Shown: positions 45,374 to 53,216 of the stretch, one piece after another
How positions within the stretch are numbered: the stretch's first letter is position 1
Layout of the letters: each line of letters begins with the position of its first letter
Source of the DNA: Trichlorobacter ammonificans
GTDB lineage: Bacteria > Desulfobacterota > Desulfuromonadia > Geobacterales > Pseudopelobacteraceae
DNA length: 64,000 bases
NCBI RefSeq assembly: GCF_933509905.1
Contig: NZ_OW150024.1
Span: forward strand, 1,166,001 to 1,230,000
Direction: 5' to 3'
Notes under the pieces: model-generated
Database searches by the model: none
What the model was told of the DNA's origin: nothing
The model's input: the letters and a program-made list of their open reading frames with translations, nothing else
Translations under genes and position numbers: made by a program

Positions 45374-48341
45374 CGCAGACCCGCTTCATCTCTTCATGCA
45401 GCAGGCCCAGATCCAGCGGTTTGGAAACGTAACCGTCGAACCCCGATGCCAGCAGATGCTCCCGGTGCTCGGTCAGGGCATGGGCCGTCAGGGCAATGAT
45501 CGGCGTATGACGCCCCTGTTCCCGCTCCTGTTCCCGGATGATCCGCGTGGCCTCGATTCCGTCCATGACCGGCATCTGCACATCCATCAGGATAACGTCG
45601 AACCTGCCGTCGCGCCACCGTTCCAGGGCGGCGGCACCGTCCGGCACGGGGATGACCTCATGGGAAAAACGCTGTAGCAGGCGGGTCGTCATTTCGCGGT
45701 TGGTTCGGCTGTCGTCGGCAAGCAGAATGCGCAGTGTCCTGCCCTCCCAGGCCGGAATTTTCGCAACCGGCTCTGTCCGTTCCGCCAGGGAAGCGGGCAG
45801 TTCTTCGATACGAAACGGCAGAACGACGTGGAACGCGCTGCCCTCCCCCTCGCGGCTTTCAACCGACAGCTCCCCTTCCATCAGCCCCACCAGCCGCCTG
45901 CAGATGGAGAGTCCCAGACCCGTGCCGCCGAACCGGCGGGTGGTTGAGGCATCGGCCTGGCTGAACGGTGCAAATATCTGCTCCAACAGTTCCGCCCTGA
46001 TGCCGATGCCGGTGTCGATGACGCTGAAACGAAGGCGTACGGCAGCGTATTCATGCGCACAGCTCGCCACCTGCAGCCGTATGGTGCCGGATTCGGTGAA
46101 TTTGATGGCATTGCCCACCAGGTTGAACAGTATCTGTTTCAGGCGCAACTGATCGCCGATCAACTGGTCCGGAAGCGCATGCCCGACGTCGACCGAGAGG
46201 GTGAGCCCCTTTGCGCGTATTCGCGCCTCCTGCGGCCCGATCACGTCGCTGATGCAGCCGCGCAGTCTGAACGGCGTATGCTCCAGCTCGATCTTGCCCG
46301 CTTCGATTTTGGAGATGTCCAGTACGTCGTTGATCAGCGAGATCAGGTTTCGCGCCTCGGTTTCGATATTTTCCAGGTACTGTTCCTGCTCCCCGGTCAG
46401 GCTGGTGAAGCGCAACAACTGGGCGTTGCCGATGACGCCGTTCATGGGGGTGCGAATTTCGTGACTCATGTTGGCGAGAAATTCGCTCTTGGCCGAATTG
46501 GCCGCCTCGGCGGCGGCCTTTGCCGCACGCAGTTCTTCCTCGACCCGTTTGCGCTCGGTGATATCCCTGACAAAGGCGCAGTTGCGAACCGCATCCTCGA
46601 AATGGACGTAGTTGGCCACGATTTCCACCGGAATCAACCGCCCGTCCCTGGCACGCTGCGTCGATTCGAAGGTCAGGGTTCCCTGCTGTTCGAGCTCCCT
46701 GAAATGCCGGGGCCAGAGTTCCGCATTGTATTGGGCATCAATGTCGGGGACCGATAGTTGCAGGATCTCTTCACGATTGTAGCCGAGCAGACGGCAGGCG
46801 GCCGGGTTGACATCGACGATGCGGGCGTCCGGCGCGATCCAGTAGATGGCGTCCGATGCCGCCTCCACGCTGACACGGGTAAGCCGCAGCGCATCCTCAA
46901 GCTGCTTGCGTTCGGTGATATCCGTGGATGAACCGTACAGAACCAGTTCGTCCCCTGTCCGGCCCGCTTCGCAGTGGCATGTTTCGGAGATCCAGCGCAC
47001 GACTCCATCCCTGGTGACCAACCTGAATTCGATCTGCTTCCTGTCGCCCGGCACCAGGCTGAACAGGTGCGCGGCAACCCGCTCCCGGTCGTCCGGATGC
47101 ACCAGGGGAAGCCAGCATCCCAGTGCGTAAATCTCTTCAGCGCGGTATCCCGAGATGCTCTTCACCGCACCGCCGATCCAGGTTATTCTGAACGGCTCCG
47201 TTCTCCTGCGGATGCATTTATGGACAAAATCCGAGGTCAGCCGGGCGATGCGGCGATAGTTCTGTTCGCTGGCTTTCAGCCGTTCTTCCGATTTCAGTCG
47301 CTCGGTAACCTGTTCCTGCAACTCTGCGGTCCGCTCGCGGACCCGTTCCTCCAGTTGACTGGTCAGGTCCCTCAAGGCCGCTTCCGCCTTTTCCCGCTCC
47401 TGCAGTTCCTCCCGCAGCGACGCCGTGCGTTCGTTGACCGTCGTGCGCAGCAGATAGTTCCAGTAGACGACGAGAACCAGCAGAACCATGCAGAGAGAAG
47501 CCAGGGCGGTGCTGATGAAAAGGACGCTTGGACGCCATTTTTGCCCTTCGATGTGAATCCAGCGGTTGATGGCCTGTTTGCGCTCTTTGGCGCTGATGAC
47601 AGCCAGTCCCTTGTTCAGAATCGCCTGCAGTTCCGGCCAGTCCTTGCGGATGCCGATCCCCCAGCGATAGTCGAAATCGGTGGTGCCGGCCAGATGGAGG
47701 TTGGTAATCCCGGACTCCTGGGCGTAGAAGGTGGCGTTGGCCATGTTTTCCACATAGGCATCCACCATCCCCAGCGACACCTTGGCAAGTCCGGTGGCGA
47801 TGTCGGGAACAACGTCGAGGATAATATCGGGGTAGTGGGATTGCAGCATGTCGTGGGCCGTATAGTTGGAAACCACGGCCACCTTTTTCCCCGCAAGTTG
47901 TTTCAGGGTGAGGGATTCAGCGGAACCGCTGCGGGTAAAGATGCCTCCGGGAATAGTCACCAGGGGATCGCTGAAGAGCGCGAACCGCTCCCGGTCGGGG
48001 GTTCTGACCATGGCTCCCAGCAGATCCACTTCGTGGTTTTTGAATCTGGCCAGGGCATCGTCCCAGTTCCGGGGACGGACAATGGTTATCGTTATGCCGA
48101 GTTTTTTTTCGAGAATACGGATGATGTCGGCTGCTGCCCCCTGGTAGGTGCCGTGCGCGTCGAAATACTCGATCGGTTTGAAATCGGGATCGGGAGCCAG
48201 GGTGATGACCGGATGGGCTTTCAGCCACTGCTGTTCGGCAGCGGTGAGTGTCACCGGGGAGGGCTGGTGTTCCGCCAACCCGCTGCTCACAGGGAGCAAC
48301 AGTGCCGTAATCAGCAGGACCAGAGTCTGCAGCAAACGCAT
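45360..48341 (-). CDS. BvgS-like hybrid histidine kinase with periplasmic binding-protein sensor
   Basis: 993 residues. A signal/anchor (LVLLITALLLPVSSGLA) leads into a periplasmic SBP_bac_3 (solute-binding type) domain at about residues 40-265 (ITLAPDPDFKPIEYFD, RFALFSDPLV), a membrane segment at about 275-297, a coiled coil, two PAS domains (about 365-480 and 485-605), HisKA with [15 protein letters not shown], HATPase (DTGIGIR, GGTGLGLSI) and a receiver domain with the phosphoacceptor Asp in VILMDVQMP. It has no HPt domain, unlike classic BvgS. The ligand is probably an amino-acid-like small molecule. It lies next to the LysR/porin/rhodanese locus but on its own transcript. Confidence 0.92.
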   Translation of the reverse strand: MRLLQTLVLLITALLLPVSSGLAEHQPSPVTLTAAEQQWLKAHPVITLAPDPDFKPIEYFDAHGTYQGAAADIIRILEKKLGITITIVRPRNWDDALARFKNHEVDLLGAMVRTPDRERFALFSDPLVTIPGGIFTRSGSAESLTLKQLAGKKVAVVSNYTAHDMLQSHYPDIILDVVPDIATGLAKVSLGMVDAYVENMANATFYAQESGITNLHLAGTTDFDYRWGIGIRKDWPELQAILNKGLAVISAKERKQAINRWIHIEGQKWRPSVLFISTALASLCMVLLVLVVYWNYLLRTTVNERTASLREELQEREKAEAALRDLTSQLEERVRERTAELQEQVTERLKSEERLKASEQNYRRIARLTSDFVHKCIRRRTEPFRITWIGGAVKSISGYRAEEIYALGCWLPLVHPDDRERVAAHLFSLVPGDRKQIEFRLVTRDGVVRWISETCHCEAGRTGDELVLYGSSTDITERKQLEDALRLTRVSVEAASDAIYWIAPDARIVDVNPAACRLLGYNREEILQLSVPDIDAQYNAELWPRHFRELEQQGTLTFESTQRARDGRLIPVEIVANYVHFEDAVRNCAFVRDITERKRVEEELRAAKAAAEAANSAKSEFLANMSHEIRTPMNGVIGNAQLLRFTSLTGEQEQYLENIETEARNLISLINDVLDISKIEAGKIELEHTPFRLRGCISDVIGPQEARIRAKGLTLSVDVGHALPDQLIGDQLRLKQILFNLVGNAIKFTESGTIRLQVASCAHEYAAVRLRFSVIDTGIGIRAELLEQIFAPFSQADASTTRRFGGTGLGLSICRRLVGLMEGELSVESREGEGSAFHVVLPFRIEELPASLAERTEPVAKIPAWEGRTLRILLADDSRTNREMTTRLLQRFSHEVIPVPDGAAALERWRDGRFDVILMDVQMPVMDGIEATRIIREQEREQGRHTPIIALTAHALTEHREHLLASGFDGYVSKPLDLGLLHEEMKRVCATAA

Positions 48342-48514
48342 GGGGTCACCTTCAGGGGGCGTACCACGACCAACATGGTCGCGTCATGCGCTCAGAGTCT
48401 AGCAGAGTTTTGAGAAAATGCTCGCGGAGAAAAGGAAGGCCTGCCTGCTGCGGGCGGGACGTCGGGCTGGAAACGGGCTTCTGAACGAGGAGTGCGTCGG
48501 CTTGCCCGGCCGCC

Positions 48515-49423
48515 TCAGGAGGGGGCTGCGCTGCTTTCGAAGGCGGCCCTGATCTGCTGCACGAAATCCTGCAAGAGCGGTGAGGCGGCGGATGAGCGGC
48601 CCAGCAGCATGGTTCGCTGCTGGATATGCCGGAAACCGGGAATCCGGTGCATCCTGAGAATTCCGCTCCGCACCTGCTGTTCAACCAGTGAGCGTGATGT
48701 GAAGGTGATGCCGTTTCCTTCCGATACGGTGTCGATGATCAGGTGGAGGTCGGCACAGACGACGGTGCGGACGAACTCAGAGCAGCTCCTGCCGATGCTC
48801 TTCATGTTGTGGGCCAGCAACCTGCTTGAGCAGCAGCCTTCCATCCGTACGTACAGGTCGTGGCGGAGCAGGTCGTCGATGGCCGCGTCTTCCTTCAGGC
48901 CGAGGGAGGGGGCGCTTACAAATACCAGTTCGTCGTCCGGCAGGGGAACGCTTTCGAATCCTTCCAGATCGTACTGCTCGAAATGCTCGATGATTCCGGC
49001 CTGATAGCTGCCGGCACGCAGCCCTTCGATCACCTTGTCCGGCAGTTCGAAAAAGAATTTGATGCCCGAGATGGAGGAGTGGGAAAGCATGAACCGCTTC
49101 ATGATCTCCGGCAGGTAGGCGATGCCGAAGGCCGGGGTGCAGCAGAAGCTGACGCCGGGGTTCTGTTTCAGGTCCAATATGCGTTGGGTCAGTTCCCGCT
49201 CCAGATTCAGAATGCGGGTTGCCCTTTCGAGAACGATCCTGCCGGCTTCGGTGGGAGCCAGCACCGGGCTGCTTCGGTCCAGCAGCTGGACGCCGTAATG
49301 TTCCTCAAGAAGTTGTATCCGGCGGGAAACCGTTGACTGGGTGACGAACAGGTTTTCGGCGGCCCGGGAAAAACTGCCCATCGCTACCGTCTCCACAAGG
49401 GTTTTGAAACAGTCCAGCTGCAT
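48515..49423 (-). CDS. LysR-family transcriptional regulator
   Basis: 302 residues. N-terminal winged helix-turn-helix (LDCFKTLVETVAMGSFSRAA, LFVTQSTVSRRIQLLEEHYG) and a C-terminal periplasmic-binding-like effector domain with a Cys pair (MEGCCSSRLLAHN) and further Cys residues, which might sense redox or sulfur. It is divergent from the porin gene, with two inverted repeats in between, one a T-N11-A box. It is therefore the likely regulator of the porin/rhodanese locus. Confidence 0.92.
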   Translation of the reverse strand: MQLDCFKTLVETVAMGSFSRAAENLFVTQSTVSRRIQLLEEHYGVQLLDRSSPVLAPTEAGRIVLERATRILNLERELTQRILDLKQNPGVSFCCTPAFGIAYLPEIMKRFMLSHSSISGIKFFFELPDKVIEGLRAGSYQAGIIEHFEQYDLEGFESVPLPDDELVFVSAPSLGLKEDAAIDDLLRHDLYVRMEGCCSSRLLAHNMKSIGRSCSEFVRTVVCADLHLIIDTVSEGNGITFTSRSLVEQQVRSGILRMHRIPGFRHIQQRTMLLGRSSAASPLLQDFVQQIRAAFESSAAPS

Positions 49424-49446
49424 CTCCCACCTCCCTGCCTCTGCTC

Positions 49447-49491
49447 ATGCGTTTTCCGCATAGTAACATGCAAATATTTCGTTTTCAATAT
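49447..49491. promoter_or_regulatory. Putative LysR operator pair between lysR and porin
   Basis: ATGCG-TTTTC-CGCAT (49447-49461) is a perfect inverted repeat containing a T-N11-A LysR box. A second repeat ATATT-N8-AATAT lies at 49474-49491. The pair fits a recognition plus activation site arrangement for a LysR regulator controlling both directions. Confidence 0.5.
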
Positions 49492-49608
49492 ATATGAAGT
49501 TGTGACTAAATGTTCGAAAAAGTGGCACCCAAAAGCGTGCAGGCACCACCCATGACCCAAAAGCGTAGCCGATCGGGGCTGACGTTTGCAAACACAAAGG
49601 AGGGTTCA

Positions 49609-51135
49609 ATGAAGAAGAAGGCATTGAAACGGGGAGTCGTGGCGCTTGCCGCCGGGATGGTGCTGCCGCTGGCCGCTCACGCTGCTGAAGCGGACCTGCA
49701 GGTCAAGATCGACAAGCTGACCAAGCAGATGGAAGAGCTGAAAGGTCAGGTGCAGCGGATCGAGGACAAGTCCCTGGGCAAGTGGCTGAGCATCGGCGGC
49801 AGCTATCAGTTCAGGATGGACAGCCTGCACGGCAAGACAGCCGCGTATTATGATGTAACCCCAATGTTCTTCGGTGCTCCCGCAGGGACGGTTGTCGAGT
49901 CGTTCAAGCCGAAGAATGAAACGCTCTACACCAATAAGTTTGCCCTTGATCTGAAGGCCAAGGCTACCCAGGACGTGACGGTCAATGTCAAGCTCGGCAT
50001 GTACAAGGTGTTCGGCTCCCAGACTGACAATGCCGTCAATGCAGGGTATTTTGCTGACCGCACCTCCTTGATGGATGGCGTCGTCGGACATGTGCCTTCG
50101 GATAGCAAACTGAATGTCGACCGGGCCTATGCCACCTGGAGCAATATTATGGACCAGCCGGTCTGGTTCTCGGTTGGCCGGCGTCCCTCTACAGACGGGG
50201 CTCCCACCAACCTGAAGAGCAACACGGCCCGTCCCGGCAACGGCGGTACGCCGGCGCTGCTGGTCAACTACGCCTTTGACGGCATGACCCTGGGGTATGC
50301 GCCGGACATTGAAATGCTGCCCGGCTTTTACGCCAAGGTCTGTTATGGCCGCGGCTTTGACTCCGGCTACAGAACAGCATCGAACAGTCTGAAGGACACC
50401 GATATGCTGGGTGTTGCCGTCATTCCGGTGGATACCGATCCGTTGCGGGTCTGGATGCAGTGGAACCGTGGTTTCGACATTTTTGACCAGCCTGAAGCCT
50501 TGAGCGGTAACATGGCCGGTTCCCGTCCGACGGTAAACCTCGGCTCCATTGACTGGTTCGGCATTGGCGCCATGTCAACCCTGAAAAAGGTCGGCCCCGG
50601 CGACCTGAACTTCTTTGTGGATGGCGGCGTCAGCATAACCCACCCCAACAATGCGCGGGCAATGTCCAATCAGTCCCCCTTCGGCCTGGGATACGGCACC
50701 GCTGCCGACATGATGAGTCCGACCGGCCCGGTTAAGAAATCCAATACCGGCTATGCCGTGTTCGCCGGTCTGCGTTACGACCTGCCCAGCAAAACCAAGC
50801 TTGGCTTTGAGTACAACTACGGTTCCGAGCACTGGATTACCTTTGCGCCCGCTGCCGACGACATGTGGACCAGCAAGGTGGGAACCCGTGGTCATGTGTT
50901 TGAGCCCTACGTCATCCAGGAGCTGAACCTGAAGCCGATCTCCTCCTATTTTGCCAAGGCGTTCTTCAAGCTGGGCTACCAGTACTATGACTTCCAGTAC
51001 ACCGGCAGCAACAACTGGGTTGGGGCACCGGTCAAGATTTCCAGCATAACAGCCGCTACTCCGCTGGTCGGCATGATGGGACAGCCGGTGAAAGAGGCAC
51101 ATGATGTCTACGGCACCTTTGAGGTCCATTTCTAA
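49609..51135 (+). CDS. DUF3373-like outer-membrane porin
   Basis: 508 residues from ATG 49609 with AAAGGAGGG upstream. Signal peptide (VVALAAGMVLPLAAHA) followed by a short coiled coil (about residues 27-55, KIDKLTKQMEELKGQVQ), then a long beta-rich body with alternating aromatic residues (FALDLKAKATQDVTVNVKL, YAVFAGLRYDLP) ending in an aromatic FEVHF, typical of an outer-membrane barrel. It resembles DUF3373 proteins of Geobacter and Campylobacterota; selectivity is unknown. It lies divergent from lysR and upstream of a small secreted protein and a rhodanese gene, suggesting uptake for that pathway. Confidence 0.8.
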   Translation: MKKKALKRGVVALAAGMVLPLAAHAAEADLQVKIDKLTKQMEELKGQVQRIEDKSLGKWLSIGGSYQFRMDSLHGKTAAYYDVTPMFFGAPAGTVVESFKPKNETLYTNKFALDLKAKATQDVTVNVKLGMYKVFGSQTDNAVNAGYFADRTSLMDGVVGHVPSDSKLNVDRAYATWSNIMDQPVWFSVGRRPSTDGAPTNLKSNTARPGNGGTPALLVNYAFDGMTLGYAPDIEMLPGFYAKVCYGRGFDSGYRTASNSLKDTDMLGVAVIPVDTDPLRVWMQWNRGFDIFDQPEALSGNMAGSRPTVNLGSIDWFGIGAMSTLKKVGPGDLNFFVDGGVSITHPNNARAMSNQSPFGLGYGTAADMMSPTGPVKKSNTGYAVFAGLRYDLPSKTKLGFEYNYGSEHWITFAPAADDMWTSKVGTRGHVFEPYVIQELNLKPISSYFAKAFFKLGYQYYDFQYTGSNNWVGAPVKISSITAATPLVGMMGQPVKEAHDVYGTFEVHF

Positions 51136-51145
51136 GCACGCCCGC

Positions 51146-51187
51146 GGGGGCATGGCGAATGACAGTTCCCATGCCCCCCTTTCATTT
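51146..51187 (+). terminator. Terminator after the porin gene
   Basis: GGGGGCATGG (51146-51155) pairs with CCATGCCCCC (51169-51178), followed by CTTTCATTT. Confidence 0.75.
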
Positions 51188-51223
51188 GCCCGGAGCGTAT
51201 CAACGTCAGTAAGGAGTGAAGCA

Positions 51224-51547
51224 ATGAAGAAGCTGCTTTCGATGTCGCTGGTTATCTGCATGACCATGGTGATGGTTGCCCTGTTCAGTGGTAATGCCTT
51301 GGCCGAGACCGTCAAAATGGTGGGAACGGTGGTGAGCTTCACGGTGTCCGACGATCAGAAGACCGTAACGGCCGTTGTCAAGGACAACAAAACCGAGAAG
51401 GACGTGATCATTGTCATCACCGATGAAACCACGGTGACCAAGTTCAAGGAGCACGTCATCAAGAACGGTGACGAGATTCGTTCCACCTTCGAGAAAAGCG
51501 GCGACACCAACAAGGCAAAGGTGTTCAAGAAGACCGCCGGCTGCTGA
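51224..51547 (+). CDS. Small secreted protein ending in Gly-Cys
   Basis: 107 residues from ATG 51224 with AAGGAG upstream. Signal peptide (VICMTMVMVALFSGNALA), then a mature domain of about 80 residues (VKMVGTVVSFTVSDDQKTVT, NGDEIRSTFEKSGD) that looks like a small OB/DUF5666-type beta barrel and ends KKTAGC. The single mature Cys is the last residue. The next gene, a triple rhodanese, starts with a related module. Function unknown; a sulfur-carrier role is only a hypothesis. Confidence 0.72.
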   Translation: MKKLLSMSLVICMTMVMVALFSGNALAETVKMVGTVVSFTVSDDQKTVTAVVKDNKTEKDVIIVITDETTVTKFKEHVIKNGDEIRSTFEKSGDTNKAKVFKKTAGC

Positions 51548-51638
51548 TGGGAAATGAGCATCCTGCCCGGCCCCAGGTTTTCCATGGGTGGCGGTGCGGG
51601 AAACAGACAACGTTTAGTACGGTAACCTGAAAGGAGGA

Positions 51639-53036
51639 ATGATCATGCGTCCGATGCACTCAGTCCGTCTGGTACTGGCAAGTTGCGTGGCCGCGGTTTT
51701 GGCGGCTTCCGCGGCGTTTGCGGCACCGGCCCCCGCCAAGCCGTCCATCGCCAAGGTCTGTACCAACTGTCACAAGGCGGAACCCAATGCCATTCGTGGC
51801 TATTTCGACAACGTTGCCTTCAAGGCAAAAACACTGCAGGTCAAGATTGACGATGCCACCGAACTGGTGCGTTTCGACGAGGACGAGATCAAGGTGGTGA
51901 GCGGCGACGGTAAGACCGGCGACGGTGAACTGCTGCGCAAGGTCAAGAAAGGCCACGAGGTCAAGGTCGAGTACACCGAGAAGGATGGTGTGAAAACCGC
52001 GGTCCGTTTTCTGGAGAAGCCGCCGGTCAAGCTTTCCCAGGATATGATCATCTCAACTCCCGAGGTTGAGAAGCTGGTGGCCCAGGGGCCGGAAAAGGGT
52101 AACTACTTCCTGTTCGACTCCCGGCCGCTGCCGCGCTTCCAGGAGGGATCAATCCCGACTGCGGAAAACCTGCCGTTCCCGGCATTCGACAAGATGGTCG
52201 GCAAGCTGCCGGCTGACAAAAACGCCCTGATCATCTTCTACTGCGCCGGCCCCACCTGCAACATGAGCCCCGGTTCGGCCGACAAGGCGAAGAAGCTCGG
52301 CTACACCAACATCAAGGTTTATGTGGACGGCATGCCGGCCTGGCTTGAGCGCAATCCCGGCGTTTTGTCCGTGCAATTCCTGAAGGAGGCCTGGATCGGC
52401 AAGGATATCCCCCATGTACTGCTTGATACCCGTCCGGAAAAAGAGGCGGTCAAGGGCTTCATCAAGGGAGCGGTTGCCTTCCCGGCCAAACAGACCGCCA
52501 AGCTGGTCAAGGGGCTGACCGTCAAGAAAAACGCGCCGATCATGGTGTATGACCAGACGAACGGCAAGGATGCCGCCACGGTTGCCGCCGCCCTGGTCAA
52601 GGCCGGCTTCAAGCGCGTGCTGGTGCTGGCCGGCGGATTCGATGCCTGGAAGGCTGCTTACTTTGAAGTTGCCACCGGCAAGCTTGCCGCCAAGGCCAGC
52701 TATGTGCCCAAGCCCCGCCCCGGTGAGATCGCTCTTGACGAATTCAAGAAGCTTGCCGCTGCCATGCCCGCCGATGTCCAGATCATCGACGTCCGCAATG
52801 CCGACGAAGTCAAGTCGGGCATGATCAAGGGAGCCAAGCAGATCGCAGCCGAAGAGATCAAGGAACGTGTTGCGGAAATTCCGAAAGACAAGAAGCTGAT
52901 TACCCACTGCGCCACCGGCGTTCGTGCCGAAATGGCCTACCATACCCTGAAGGAGCTGGGGTTCAAGGATGTTTCCTTCCTGAACGCCAATATCGAATTC
53001 CAGAAAAACGGCAGTTACACGATTACCAAGGAGTAG
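51639..53036 (+). CDS. Periplasmic haem-motif protein with three rhodanese domains
   Basis: 465 residues. Signal peptide, then one c-type haem site CTNCH at residues 41-45, an OB-like module to about residue 130, and three rhodanese domains at about 135-240, 250-345 and 365-460. Domain 1 has a Cys in IIFYCAGPTCNMSP, domain 2 lacks the catalytic Cys (IMVYDQTNGKD), and domain 3 has ITHCATGVRAEM. Rhodaneses move sulfane sulfur between carriers or act as sulfide/polysulfide-binding proteins. It is followed by a strong terminator and then the psr-like genes. Partnership with the molybdoenzyme is inferred from position. Confidence 0.88.
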   Translation: MIMRPMHSVRLVLASCVAAVLAASAAFAAPAPAKPSIAKVCTNCHKAEPNAIRGYFDNVAFKAKTLQVKIDDATELVRFDEDEIKVVSGDGKTGDGELLRKVKKGHEVKVEYTEKDGVKTAVRFLEKPPVKLSQDMIISTPEVEKLVAQGPEKGNYFLFDSRPLPRFQEGSIPTAENLPFPAFDKMVGKLPADKNALIIFYCAGPTCNMSPGSADKAKKLGYTNIKVYVDGMPAWLERNPGVLSVQFLKEAWIGKDIPHVLLDTRPEKEAVKGFIKGAVAFPAKQTAKLVKGLTVKKNAPIMVYDQTNGKDAATVAAALVKAGFKRVLVLAGGFDAWKAAYFEVATGKLAAKASYVPKPRPGEIALDEFKKLAAAMPADVQIIDVRNADEVKSGMIKGAKQIAAEEIKERVAEIPKDKKLITHCATGVRAEMAYHTLKELGFKDVSFLNANIEFQKNGSYTITKE

Positions 53037-53043
53037 AACCAGA

Positions 53044-53096
53044 ATCTGCCTGCCGCCTTTCGTGGTGTAGGGCGGCAGGCAGATGACGGTTTTTTT
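53044..53096 (+). terminator. Strong terminator after the rhodanese gene
   Basis: A perfect 14-pair stem (53044-53057 with 53071-53084, left arm starting ATCTGCCTGCCGCC) is followed, after 5 bases, by TTTTTTT. It separates the rhodanese unit from the molybdoenzyme operon. Confidence 0.85.
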
Positions 53097-53216
53097 ATTT
53101 ACGAACAACAATTCAGAAATTCATATAAACGGAAAAACAACTGATCCGGGCAGCTGCCCGGCATGACAATATCTGGTGTATGACAAACGCGTATGCACGC
53201 GGGAGGTAGCCACGCA

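Noticed and set aside
49520-49540. Sigma-54-like TGGCAC...GTGC before the porin gene
   Set aside because: The GG and GC elements are 9 bases apart rather than 10, so it does not meet the -24/-12 spacing.
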